Positions 8,772 to 16,083 of a DNA stretch of 23,977 nucleotides are shown in pieces (within the stretch, counting starts at the first letter, position 1; the number at the start of each line of letters is the position of its first letter). This DNA is from JBDREF01 sp043820045. GTDB lineage: Bacteria > Planctomycetota > Phycisphaerae > Sedimentisphaerales > Anaerobacaceae. A program made the translations under genes and the position numbers. The notes under the pieces were generated by a model. The model searched no databases. It worked only from the letters and a program-made list of their open reading frames with translations, and was not told where the DNA came from. The stretch is taken from positions 1 to 23,977 of the forward strand of contig JBDREF010000158.1 of the NCBI GenBank assembly GCA_043820045.1. Reading direction: 5' to 3'.

Positions 8772-9025
8772 AGTGAAGCTTTGTCTTTGTGGCTGTTTTG
8801 CATGTGGAATTCTTCTATTTCCTTAGTGAGAGGGACAAGGTTATGTATAGAAACGCTCTGCTTCCTGCCGAAAATGCTGTCTCTCAATCAACGTGCTTCA
8901 TGGAACACGCTCCAAACCCGTACGACATTGTCACGTCTATGCGTCATAGACGGTTCAGGTTATGATTGTCATAAATCACTTTTTTGAAGGAATTACGCAA
9001 ATCGAGTGCTGGAAGGAGGATTATT
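8772..9025 (+). promoter_or_regulatory. Long untranslated leader with two tandem perfect hairpins
   Basis: No convincing gene lies between the promoter and the ATG at 9026. Near the 3' end are two perfect inverted repeats: CGTCTATG / CATAGACG with loop CGT (8935-8953), and TTATGA / TCATAA with loop TTG (8961-8975). A T6 run (8981-8986) follows. The strong ribosome site GGAAGGAGG (9011-9019) comes after that. The arrangement could act as an attenuator or an mRNA-stabilising leader. No known riboswitch class was recognised. Confidence 0.45.
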
Positions 9026-11152
9026 ATGTGTAGAAAATTGGTCTGTTTACTTTCTCTTATTGCGGCGCTAATCGTGGTGAATAGCGCATCCGCCGATTTG
9101 GTGGGCTACTGGAAGTTCGATGAGGGCTCCGGGACCGTAGCGACTGATTCCAGCGCCTATGGGAACGATGGTACCCTGGGCGGAAATGCCAAATGGGTCA
9201 CAGGCTATATGGGTACCGCCCTGGATTTCAACGGTAGCGGAGACTTCGTGGAGATTCCTCATGATCCCAGCCTCTCAATCACCGATGAAATTACGATTGC
9301 CGCATGGACCTATATGCGCGCAAATGCCAGTGGAGAAATGGCAATTGTCAGCAAAGGAGGATGGGCGGCTAACGACCTGCCCTACGAACTAACGGAAACT
9401 CCCGGGGACGTTATATTCTGGCAGTTTTACGATGACGGAGGCAGAGACACATGCTCTCCTGACTCGCCGCCGGTGGCAGAGTGGCACCATATTGCAGCAA
9501 CCTACGACGGAACCATCTTCAAGTGCTACATCGACGGAGAACTGGCCGAAGAGTGGGCATATACAGGAAAGATGCCGCAGAATACGGCCTCAGTTACCAT
9601 CGGCAGAAGAAGCAGAGGTGGAACCTTCTTCAACGGCATGATAGACGAAGTTATGATCTACAACCAGGCCCTCGCCGAAGACGATATCCCGAACATAATG
9701 GCCGGTGTGGGCGACTTCGGAGCAGCTCGGAGTCCCGATCCTGCAGACGGTGCACTGCACGAGGACACATGGGTAACCCTCAGTTGGCGACCGGGAGATT
9801 TCGCGGTTTCGCATGATGTGTACCTGGGAGACAGTTTTGACGATGTGAACGATGCTGCACACGAGAGCGAGGCGTTCCGGGGCAATCAGATTCCTACGTT
9901 TTTCGTCGCCGGCTTTCCCGGATTTCCCTATCCAGACGGCCTCGTTCCCGGCACCACCTACTACTGGCGAATCGACGAGGTTAATGACGCCGAACCCAAC
10001 AGCCCTTGGAAGGGAGATGTCTGGAGCTTCTCGATTCCGCCCAGGATTGCTTATAATCCGGACCCGGCAGATGGCGCAGAGTTCGTGGCCACTGATGCAA
10101 AGCTTAGCTGGACGGCGGGTTTCGGCGCCAAATTGCACACTGTTTACTTTGGCGACAGTTTCGACGACGCAAGCAACGCCGTCGGAGGACCACCGCAGGG
10201 TCCCGCAACCTACAACCCAGGCCCTCTCCAGGAGGAGAAGGTTTATTATTGGCGAGTTGATGAATTTGACGCAGTCACAACGCACAAGGGCGATGTGTGG
10301 GGATTCTCGACACCCGGTGCTGCCGGCAATCCACAGCCGGCCAACGGTGGAGTGGGTGTGCAGATGAATGCGAAACTAACCTGGACTGCGGCAACTACCG
10401 CCGTATCGCATGATGTGTACTTCGGCACTGATAAAGACGCCGTGAGAAATGCCACGACAGCTTCGCCGGAGTACAAAGGCAACAAGGCGCTTGGTGCTCA
10501 GAGCTACGATCCAGGGAAACTCGCCTGGCACAGCGATTACTACTGGCGCGTTGATGCAGTTTACAACTCCGGTCCGGTCAAGGGCCTTGTCTGGGACTTT
10601 AAGACCGCCGATTTCATCGCGGTGGACGATTTCGAGTCCTACAATGACATCGACCCGCCCGACCCGACGAGCAACAGAATATTCGAGGCGTGGATTGACG
10701 GCTTTGGAACCACGACAAATGGAGCCCTCGTCGGCAACGAAATGCCTCCTTATGCCGAGCAGACGGTTGTTCACGGCGGCGCTCAATCGATGCCGTATTT
10801 CTACGACAACAACCTGAAAACATCGGAGGCGACGCTGACGCTGGTTTACCCGCGTGACTGGACCGAGGAAGGCGTTACGGAGCTGTCAGTGTGGTTCCGC
10901 GGCAGTCCGGCTAATTCCGCCGAGAGGATGTTTGTTGCCCTCAACGGCACGGCGGTTGTCTATCATGATAATCCCGCCGCGACCCAGATACCCGGATGGA
11001 CGCGGTGGGTTATCGACCTGCAGGCGTTCGCCGACCAGGGCGCGGCTCTTACCAATGTCAACACGATAACCATTGGCCTTGGCACCAAGAATGGTCCGGC
11101 CGCCGGCGGCTCGGGCAAGATGTTCTTCGACGACATCCGGCTGGGCAGGTAA
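9026..11152 (+). CDS. Secreted LamG-domain protein with three FnIII-like modules and a C-terminal carbohydrate-binding-like domain
   Basis: A 708-residue exported protein. ATG 9026 follows a near-perfect Shine-Dalgarno (GGAAGGAGG); an upstream in-frame TTG at 8984 is rejected. Residues 1-23 form a signal peptide ending ASA. Residues ~24-230 are a LamG / concanavalin-A-like domain (LVGYWKFDEGSGTVATDSS ... FNGMIDEVMIYNQAL). Three related modules follow, at roughly 234-350, 351-437 and 438-526, each of the pattern P-x-PADGA ... HDVYFG ... YYWRVDE ... GDVWxF. The C-terminal ~180 residues (FIAVDDFESYND ... MFFDDIRLGR) form a jelly-roll-like end domain. No catalytic domain or cell-wall anchor is seen, so a role in binding polysaccharide at the surface is inference. 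It has its own promoter and leader and a hairpin downstream. Confidence 0.85.
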   Translation: MCRKLVCLLSLIAALIVVNSASADLVGYWKFDEGSGTVATDSSAYGNDGTLGGNAKWVTGYMGTALDFNGSGDFVEIPHDPSLSITDEITIAAWTYMRANASGEMAIVSKGGWAANDLPYELTETPGDVIFWQFYDDGGRDTCSPDSPPVAEWHHIAATYDGTIFKCYIDGELAEEWAYTGKMPQNTASVTIGRRSRGGTFFNGMIDEVMIYNQALAEDDIPNIMAGVGDFGAARSPDPADGALHEDTWVTLSWRPGDFAVSHDVYLGDSFDDVNDAAHESEAFRGNQIPTFFVAGFPGFPYPDGLVPGTTYYWRIDEVNDAEPNSPWKGDVWSFSIPPRIAYNPDPADGAEFVATDAKLSWTAGFGAKLHTVYFGDSFDDASNAVGGPPQGPATYNPGPLQEEKVYYWRVDEFDAVTTHKGDVWGFSTPGAAGNPQPANGGVGVQMNAKLTWTAATTAVSHDVYFGTDKDAVRNATTASPEYKGNKALGAQSYDPGKLAWHSDYYWRVDAVYNSGPVKGLVWDFKTADFIAVDDFESYNDIDPPDPTSNRIFEAWIDGFGTTTNGALVGNEMPPYAEQTVVHGGAQSMPYFYDNNLKTSEATLTLVYPRDWTEEGVTELSVWFRGSPANSAERMFVALNGTAVVYHDNPAATQIPGWTRWVIDLQAFADQGAALTNVNTITIGLGTKNGPAAGGSGKMFFDDIRLGR
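9729..10610 (+). repeat. Three tandem protein-coding modules (~90-115 codons each) in the LamG gene
   Basis: Three consecutive coding repeats start near 9729, 10055 and 10328. Shared markers are the opening PxPADGA-like motif, VYLGDSFDD/VYFGDSFDD/VYFGTDKDA, and YYWRIDE/YYWRVDE/YYWRVDA followed by a GDVW- or GLVW-type ending. The first copy carries an extra insert around the FFVAGFPGFPYPDG segment. The repeats have diverged at the DNA level, so they are old duplications. Confidence 0.8.
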
Positions 11153-11216
11153 ACTCCGCAGGAACCGGCTGAGCAGCGAGTAATCGTATGCTTAAACAAC
11201 GGATATGAAACAGTCA

Positions 11217-11249
11217 GGGGCCTGTGTCGAACCATACGGCACAGGCCCC
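11217..11249. terminator. Perfect 10-bp hairpin downstream of the LamG gene
   Basis: GGGGCCTGTG (11217-11226) and CACAGGCCCC (11240-11249) are exact reverse complements with a 13-base loop, 64 bases after the stop. No T-run follows, so it may be a terminator of a non-canonical kind or a 3' mRNA-stabilising stem. Confidence 0.55.
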
Positions 11250-11332
11250 GCTCGTACTTCATTCAGCTATCCGACATCACGGCAGAATTGCCTCCGACAC
11301 ACAACTAAATGCACCGTCACTGTGGAATTGAA

Positions 11333-11361
11333 TTGACCAAAAACGCCCAATCTGCGATTAT
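11333..11361 (+). promoter_or_regulatory. Predicted promoter for the ECF sigma operon
   Basis: TTGACC (11333-11338) and GATTAT (11356-11361) with a 17-base spacer, about 80 bases before the GTG start. It looks like a housekeeping promoter; no obvious second copy of an ECF-type promoter was found to show self-control. Between LamG and this site, only the hairpin at 11217-11249 was noted. Confidence 0.45.
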
Positions 11362-11443
11362 GGTCGCTTGTTTGGCCTCATTTTAGCCTTGCAAACAAAA
11401 GGAACTTTTTGGGGCCATGTTGGTCTAATTCAGGAGAAAAGCT

Positions 11444-12085
11444 GTGACGGAAGCAGCGGATATTGATATCCCGCGCCAACAAGTTACCGGCGGACATATG
11501 AGCATTGGCGATGCCGCATTGGTCGAACAGTTTCGACGCGGCGATCCCGCGGCCATGGAACGGCTCGTTCTCAGGTACCAGAACCGCATCTACAACGTTA
11601 TACTGAAAATATGTGCAAATCCTGAAGATGCCGCGGAACTTACACAGGAAACTTTTGTCAAAATAATAGAGAATATCGGTAAATTCGAGGGCAGAAGCAG
11701 TTTTTATACGTGGGCGTTCAGGATTGCCGTCAATCTGACCCTGAACTATTGCCAAAGAAACGCAAGGTTGGCGGTCAGGTCTCTGGACGCCGAGGAAGAA
11801 CATGCCCAGAGCCAGGGACGGCATGTGCTGAAGGATTTTCTGAGCGATGAGACTTCGCCCGATGCGGCGACTGTGGCTCAGAACAAAGAGCTGTTCGAAA
11901 TAGCTGTCAGGGCGTTAATGAAATTGGACGACGCCCAAAGAGTTGTGGTCATATTGCGGGATATAGAAGGTATGAGTTACGCCCGAATTGCGGAAGTGCT
12001 GAATATCGAGTTGGGCACGGTCAGAAGCCGGCTGAGCCGGGCAAGAAACAAGCTGAGAGAGATTTTGGAGACCATTTCGGAATGA
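11444..12085 (+). CDS. ECF-type RNA polymerase sigma factor (sigma-70 family, RpoE-like)
   Basis: Directs RNA polymerase to a stress or envelope regulon. The 213-residue product has region 2 (about 22-107: LVEQFRRGDPAAMERLVLRY ... ELTQETFVKIIENIGKFEG ... FYTWAFRIAVNLTLN). A charged linker follows, then region 4 (about 150-210: LDDAQRVVVILRDIEGMSYA ... IAEVLNIELGTVRSRLSRAR). There is no extra C-terminal domain. GTG 11444 is preferred because AGGAGA sits six bases upstream; an internal ATG at 11498 lacks such a site. Its stop overlaps the start of the anti-sigma-like gene (ATGA, 12082-12085), a typical coupling for sigma/anti-sigma pairs. Confidence 0.93.
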   Translation: MTEAADIDIPRQQVTGGHMSIGDAALVEQFRRGDPAAMERLVLRYQNRIYNVILKICANPEDAAELTQETFVKIIENIGKFEGRSSFYTWAFRIAVNLTLNYCQRNARLAVRSLDAEEEHAQSQGRHVLKDFLSDETSPDAATVAQNKELFEIAVRALMKLDDAQRVVVILRDIEGMSYARIAEVLNIELGTVRSRLSRARNKLREILETISE

Positions 12086-13089
12086 TAGAGAATTCGAATA
12101 CAGACGAATATGCTTCCGACATGCATATTGACGAATTGCTCAATGGCTTCATTGATGGCGAGCTAACGCCCAGGCAGCAAACCGAAGTTGAGCGGCTGGT
12201 TGCCCACGATATCAAGATCGCCCGGCAACTGCAACGGCTTCAGAAATGCAAGGCTCTGGTGAGTTCTATGCCCCACGCCGAAGCTCCGGCACAGGTACTG
12301 CATGGTATAAGAAGCTCGCTGGCCAGGATAGCGCCATTGCATGAGGAGGGGCCGGTTTATGACGAACGTGCCGGGAGGATACAGCTATTGGCTCGCAGGC
12401 TATTGTCTGCCGCCGCCATGATAGGCCTGATGGGCGTTCTGGCCGCAGTGATTTATGCGATTATCGTTCCTCAGGCGACCCCGGAAACGCCAGTCGCCAT
12501 CGGGACAGGGCAACCTGAGAACAGAATCGACTTGACGGAACCGAGCCCCGCAGCAGCCGGCCCGGCATTTTGTGGAAGGCTTGAATTAAAGACAAGCAGC
12601 TTCGCCGCGGTGGATGCATTCGTCAACAGGGCCATCGAGGAGAACGAGCTTTCAGATTCCGCCAGTCCTATCAAACAGCGGGATAAGGGGATTTATTATA
12701 TCAGTTGCAGCAGGCAGGGCCTGGACTCCCTTCTGGCCGATCTCGACGACATATGGTCCAAGCTCGATTCGGCCACGTTGCTGGTTGATAGCGAGGTATT
12801 CGGCAAACCTGTGGTGGTTGACGCCGTAACTCCCGAACAGATAGCTGAAATCGTCCATCAGGACAATCCCGAAAAGCGTATCGACGCGGCAAAGAGTTTT
12901 GCAGTCCTGAACAATATGGCCGAGCAACTGCCGGGCAGAGGGATTTTGGCTGCTATAGAGGGCCAGAACAACAGCTTGATGACGATACCAAAACCCGTTT
13001 TGACCGGCAATTCGAAACGCATCAGGAAACCGGCGGGCCAGGCTGAAGATGGCCGACTCGTCCGCCTGACAATTACAGTAAGTTGGTAA
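12082..13089 (+). CDS. Membrane-spanning anti-sigma factor-like protein
   Basis: Likely partner that sequesters the sigma factor encoded just upstream; 335 residues. The cytoplasmic N-terminus has the common anti-sigma opening (HIDELLNGFIDGELTPRQQ-type, residues ~15-34) and a helical region up to ~110. One transmembrane helix follows (LLSAAAMIGLMGVLAAVIYA-like, ~108-133). The outer part of ~200 residues is Pro/Ala-rich at first and then folded, with VTPEQIAEIVHQ and related helices. The complete zinc-binding H-x3-C-x2-C motif of ZAS-type anti-sigmas is absent; only KCK is present near residue 54. Function is inferred from topology and gene order, not from a full domain match. Confidence 0.75.
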   Translation: MIENSNTDEYASDMHIDELLNGFIDGELTPRQQTEVERLVAHDIKIARQLQRLQKCKALVSSMPHAEAPAQVLHGIRSSLARIAPLHEEGPVYDERAGRIQLLARRLLSAAAMIGLMGVLAAVIYAIIVPQATPETPVAIGTGQPENRIDLTEPSPAAAGPAFCGRLELKTSSFAAVDAFVNRAIEENELSDSASPIKQRDKGIYYISCSRQGLDSLLADLDDIWSKLDSATLLVDSEVFGKPVVVDAVTPEQIAEIVHQDNPEKRIDAAKSFAVLNNMAEQLPGRGILAAIEGQNNSLMTIPKPVLTGNSKRIRKPAGQAEDGRLVRLTITVSW

Positions 13090-13091
13090 GG

Positions 13092-13631
13092 ATGCTTGAG
13101 ATAGAGAAGTGCTGTCTGGTCGTGGTCGATGTGCAGGGCAAGCTGGCGCAATTGATGCACGAGCGGCAGGCTCTGTTCAACAACATCCAGATACTCATCA
13201 AATCCGCGAAGATTCTGAATATTCCCATCCTGTGGTGTCAGCAGTGTCCCGAAGCTCTCGGGCCCACGGTACCGGAGATAGCGGAGTTGCTCGCCGATAA
13301 CGAGCCGATAAACAAGTCGGCTTTCAGTTGCTGCGGCGACGGCCAGTTCAACGCAAGGTTAAATGAATTGGCCCGGCGGGAGGTTCTGCTGTGCGGCATA
13401 GAAACACACGTCTGCATATACCAGACAGCCGTTGATATGCTCCGCAAGGGCTTCGACGTAAGTGTAATCGCAGATGCCGTCTCTTCCCGAACGGCCGCCA
13501 ACAAGCAGATTGCAATAAGCCGAATGGCCGCCGAGGGCGCAAAAATCGTTTCCGTAGAGATGGCACTCTTCGAACTGCTCAAGACCGCCAAACATCCTCA
13601 ATTCAGACAAATCGCCAAGCTGGTTAAATAG
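13092..13631 (+). CDS. Isochorismatase-family cysteine hydrolase
   Basis: A 179-residue enzyme of the isochorismatase/YcaC-like superfamily, small hydrolases acting on amides and related bonds. The three catalytic elements are visible: Asp in LVVVDVQGKLA (residues ~9-19), Lys in NKSAFSCCG (~75), and the nucleophile Cys in VCIYQTAVDM following LLCGIETH (~110). The substrate cannot be read from sequence. I use ATG 13092, which begins just after the anti-sigma stop; a TTG at 13083 is an alternative. The position as third gene suggests it is co-transcribed with the sigma/anti-sigma pair, but a functional link is not shown. Confidence 0.88.
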   Translation: MLEIEKCCLVVVDVQGKLAQLMHERQALFNNIQILIKSAKILNIPILWCQQCPEALGPTVPEIAELLADNEPINKSAFSCCGDGQFNARLNELARREVLLCGIETHVCIYQTAVDMLRKGFDVSVIADAVSSRTAANKQIAISRMAAEGAKIVSVEMALFELLKTAKHPQFRQIAKLVK

Positions 13632-13675
13632 TGATACTACGGCGTACCGTTGCCTTGTTAGCTTGTTGCCCTTAT

Positions 13676-13695
13676 GAGGGGATTTTTGCCCCCTC
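13676..13695 (+). terminator. Hairpin after the isochorismatase gene
   Basis: GAGGGG (13676-13681) pairs with CCCCTC (13690-13695), 44 bases after the stop. The T-run is in the loop rather than after the stem, so this is only a weak terminator candidate. The remaining gap to 13809 is AT-rich (a T7 run near 13738-13744); no gene is seen. Confidence 0.35.
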
Positions 13696-13809
13696 TGTCG
13701 AGAGCCTCCGGTTCGAGCGAAAGGAAAAAAGACAGATTTTTTTCAAATTTTCCATTTGGTATTCGCAGACCGGTGTGTTAACCTAATAAATCGATGGAGC
13801 AATTAACAG

Positions 13810-14382
13810 ATGGAAAAGGTGCGCCGGGCCAATTTGAGAGGTTGTTCAGTTGCGCCAGTTGCCCAACAGAGCGTTCAGCAGCCGCGAAATTCCAAGCTGC
13901 TTGATCAACTGAAAGAGGCGTTACACTCACGGCATTACAGCCGCCGAACGGAAGAAACGTATTGCCACTGGGTAAAGGCGGTTCACGAACGTGACTTGGC
14001 CGAGGGATGGGGCCGCGTGCTCCTGCCCGACGCGCTGGACCGAAAGTACCCCAACGCCCCTGCCGACTGGCGCTGGCAATGGGTCTTCCCGCAGGACAAC
14101 CGCTGGAAGAATACGAAGACCGGCGAAGAGGGGCGGCATCACGTGGATGAATCGCTGGTCCAGAGGGCCGTGCGGGCCGCGGTCTCAAGGGCGGGATTGA
14201 CAAAGCGGGCCACATGCCATACCTTCCGGCATTCCTTCGCCACCCATTTGCTTGAAGGTGGATACGATATCCGGACGGTTCAGGAACTGCTGGGCCATGC
14301 CGACGTCAAGACCACGATGATCTATACTCATGTCCTCAACCGAGGGCCGTCAGGCGTGCGCAGCCCTGTGGACGGGCTTTGA
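13810..14382 (+). CDS. intI: Integron integrase (IntI), internally deleted, probably inactive
   Basis: Tyrosine recombinase of integrons, here only 190 residues against about 320-340 for the family. Residues ~29-54 match the N-terminal arm (LLDQLKEALHSRHYSRRTEE, then TYCHW). At residues 55-58 (nt 13972-13983) the sequence jumps directly to the part equal to 'LHERDLAEG' of complete enzymes. The IntI-only insert is present (LLPDALDRKYPNAPADWRWQ, 71-90), as are HTFR (His137, Arg140), LGH (His163) and the nucleophile Tyr172 in TTMIYTHVLNRG. About 140-150 residues are missing, including the box I arginine and the beta-hairpin lysine. Cleavage and exchange should therefore fail unless another integrase acts in trans. 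The frame is intact across the junction, so the deletion is in-frame. Confidence 0.9.
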   Translation: MEKVRRANLRGCSVAPVAQQSVQQPRNSKLLDQLKEALHSRHYSRRTEETYCHWVKAVHERDLAEGWGRVLLPDALDRKYPNAPADWRWQWVFPQDNRWKNTKTGEEGRHHVDESLVQRAVRAAVSRAGLTKRATCHTFRHSFATHLLEGGYDIRTVQELLGHADVKTTMIYTHVLNRGPSGVRSPVDGL

Positions 14383-14392
14383 AAAGGAGGTT

Positions 14393-14536
14393 CTTATGCG
14401 GACCCGCATAAGACGCCATGATAAAAGCATGTATAGAACGCAACCCCTGGAATTCAAAGGGATTAGTAGGTCCTGCGCAGCCGTTTCAGCGGCAGATTAT
14501 GCGGGCAGAAAACCGAAACCCCGCGTTTTATGCGGG
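14393..14536 (+). repeat. TTATGCGG repeats and hairpin between integrase and cassette
   Basis: TTATGCGG occurs at 14394-14401, 14497-14504 and 14528-14535; the last two extend to TTATGCGGG. The first is part of a perfect 9-bp hairpin, CTTATGCGG / CCGCATAAG (14393-14412, two-base loop). The third forms CCCGC / GCGGG. TTATGC also begins the sequence right after the cassette (16084-16089). By analogy with the direct repeats of attI1 these may be integrase-binding sites; that is inference. Confidence 0.6.
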
Positions 14537-14545
14537 TCCATCTAA
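14396..14545 (+). CDS. Small ORF with perfect Shine-Dalgarno running through the attI region
   Basis: A 49-codon frame starts at ATG 14396, five bases after AAGGAGG (14384-14390), and stops at TAA 14543-14545, six bases before the cassette core. The product is basic (MRTRIRRHDKSMYRTQ...) and unlike any family I know. The start codon lies inside the left arm of the 14393-14412 hairpin. In class 1 integrons a short ORF in attI1 (ORF-11) helps translation of the first cassette; this one could serve the same purpose. Expression is unproven. Confidence 0.4.
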   Translation: MRTRIRRHDKSMYRTQPLEFKGISRSCAAVSAADYAGRKPKPRVLCGSI

Positions 14546-14557
14546 TTATTGTTAGAG
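14540..14557 (+). other. attI-like core site at the cassette's upstream edge
   Basis: ATCTAAT (14540-14546) and GTTAGAG (14551-14557) form an inverse/direct core pair like that of a simple attI site. Exchange would fall between G14551 and T14552. Removing the cassette would restore G followed by TTATGCC at this point. Confidence 0.6.
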
Positions 14558-16083
14558 AGCAACAACCTAGGAATTCGATGCACACTTACGTGACTGAAAT
14601 GCGCCTCCCACGAAGTAGCACACTTGGTGGGGGCGAATGGGTTCTGACTGGACTAAGTGCCCTCACCGTCATATTTGGCAAGAATGCTAGCGGAAAGAGT
14701 CTGCTTTTGAGATCGTGGCGCGATAGCGATAAGGCAGGCACACATTACGTCGTTCCGGAGCGAACGGGGGAATTCGGATACAACGCTGGTTACTTGCAGC
14801 CACAACTCGCGGCGGAGACGCGAAGCAATCAATCCACTCGGAATTTCATACCGGAGTACCGCTCCCAGACGCTGGCAAGAATTCAGGCATACTTCCTGGA
14901 GCGTGGTGCCGGTCGATCTGGAAGTGTCGGCGACCCAGCGCCGGATGTACTCGAGGGTCTTCTGGCGCTGCTGTTGCCAGACTTTGAGTTCACCCTCCGA
15001 AACTCCGTTCCGCCCTACAAGATCGTCCGCACCTCAGACCAGCTAGAGATTGCCAATGCCGATCAGCTGAGTAGCGGTGAGGCTCAATTGCTGAGTATCG
15101 CAATCGACGTGTTGACCATCTCATCGCTTTGGAGCCTTCAATCAACCCCGTCTCGTGTTCTCTTGATCGACGAGCCCGATGCACACATCCATCCGGATCT
15201 CCAGGTACGCTTTGCCGATTTTCTCGTGCAAGTCGCAACGCGATTCAAGCTTCAAGTGGTAATCGCAACCCATAGCACGACGTTGCTGGCCGCGATTGGA
15301 CAATTTGGGAAAGACCACACCGCTCACGTCTACATTGATCGCACGAAGAACGAGCTTGTAGCGCAACCGTTCAGTGACGTTCTCAGGGAACTGTCAGCTA
15401 TTCTCGGCGGGCACGCGCTGATGGGTCCCCTTTTTGGGGTGCCCCTCCTGCTAGTGGAGGGGGATGATGACTATAGAATATGGAGCCAGGTTCCTCGCCA
15501 TCATGTGGTGACGTTCGCGGTCGTCCCCTGTGGCGGAGACAAGATCCGGGATTATCAGGCGAGCCTAGAAAAGGTCTTTCAGAGTTTGCGTGAGCCGACA
15601 GGTGGTCTCGCCGGATTCGCACTACTGGACGGCGACAAGTCCCAACCTCAGCCTGATAACCCCTCACAAAAACACGTGCGGTTTTTACGCCTGGAATGCC
15701 TGGAGGCCGAGAATCTGTACCTCACCGACGAGGTTCTTGGAGAGCTTGGCACAAACTGGCCCGATGCTTGTGCGGCGATTGTCGCGCGAGCTGGTGAATT
15801 CGGCTCAAAGGCTGACAAACTGGCGAACGCGCCAAAATGGGATCGCCGGTGGGACGATCTGAAATCAGTCGTCAATGAGATTAGCAAGATCCTCGACACC
15901 AAGGGCGTGCATTGGACGCAACGAGTCGGTGTCACGATCGGGAAGGTGCGTCCAGCGGGTACACTTAGCGAGTGGCTGGGCACGCAGGTGCTCACCGCGC
16001 TCTGGGGCGCTCCATCGCAGGAAGTTGCTCTCTAACCCGCTGCTGCAGCCGACACCCGCAAGCGGGCGCGGCTGAGCGCCACG
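14552..16083 (+). mobile_element. Complete integron gene cassette (1532 bp)
   Basis: Both edges are readable. Upstream: GTTAGAGAGCAAC (14551-14563). Downstream: GTTGCTCTCTAAC (16024-16036), its exact 13-base reverse complement, leading into the attC. In the circular cassette the closing core would be GTTAGAG, fully complementary to the R'' core CTCTAAC, which is the hallmark of a genuine cassette. It contains one gene in the standard orientation, whose stop TAA (16033-16035) sits inside R''. No promoter is evident inside. Confidence 0.88.
14578..16035 (+). CDS. OLD-like ATPase-Toprim protein (candidate single-gene phage-defence nuclease)
   Basis: A 485-residue product joining an ABC-type ATPase to a Toprim domain, the plan of OLD-family endonucleases such as P2 Old and GajA. 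Visible motifs: Walker A GKNASGKS (34-41), signature LSSGE (164-168), Walker B VLLIDEPDAH (194-203) and switch His231 (IATHST). The Toprim elements are Glu294 (LLLVEGDDD), Asp351/Asp353 (FALLDGDKS) and the downstream LEAENLYL segment. I start at ATG 14578, the first in the cassette, with CTAGGA six bases upstream; ATG 14530 lies outside the cassette. No helicase or second subunit fits in the cassette, so it should act alone. A defence role is inferred from family and mobile context; chromosomal maintenance or another nuclease role is possible. Confidence 0.85.
   Translation: MHTYVTEMRLPRSSTLGGGEWVLTGLSALTVIFGKNASGKSLLLRSWRDSDKAGTHYVVPERTGEFGYNAGYLQPQLAAETRSNQSTRNFIPEYRSQTLARIQAYFLERGAGRSGSVGDPAPDVLEGLLALLLPDFEFTLRNSVPPYKIVRTSDQLEIANADQLSSGEAQLLSIAIDVLTISSLWSLQSTPSRVLLIDEPDAHIHPDLQVRFADFLVQVATRFKLQVVIATHSTTLLAAIGQFGKDHTAHVYIDRTKNELVAQPFSDVLRELSAILGGHALMGPLFGVPLLLVEGDDDYRIWSQVPRHHVVTFAVVPCGGDKIRDYQASLEKVFQSLREPTGGLAGFALLDGDKSQPQPDNPSQKHVRFLRLECLEAENLYLTDEVLGELGTNWPDACAAIVARAGEFGSKADKLANAPKWDRRWDDLKSVVNEISKILDTKGVHWTQRVGVTIGKVRPAGTLSEWLGTQVLTALWGAPSQEVAL

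Noticed and set aside
8781..8987. A 68-codon frame in the LamG leader
   Set aside because: Starts without a ribosome site, has no recognisable features, and overlaps the two perfect hairpins, which explain the region better.
13746..13795. Promoter just upstream of the integrase (TTGGTA ... TAACCT)
   Set aside because: The -10 is poor and no other support exists; not strong enough to annotate.
14530..14577. Upstream ATG for the OLD-like gene
   Set aside because: It lies outside the cassette and would vary with each insertion; ATG 14578 has a suitable ribosome site within the cassette.
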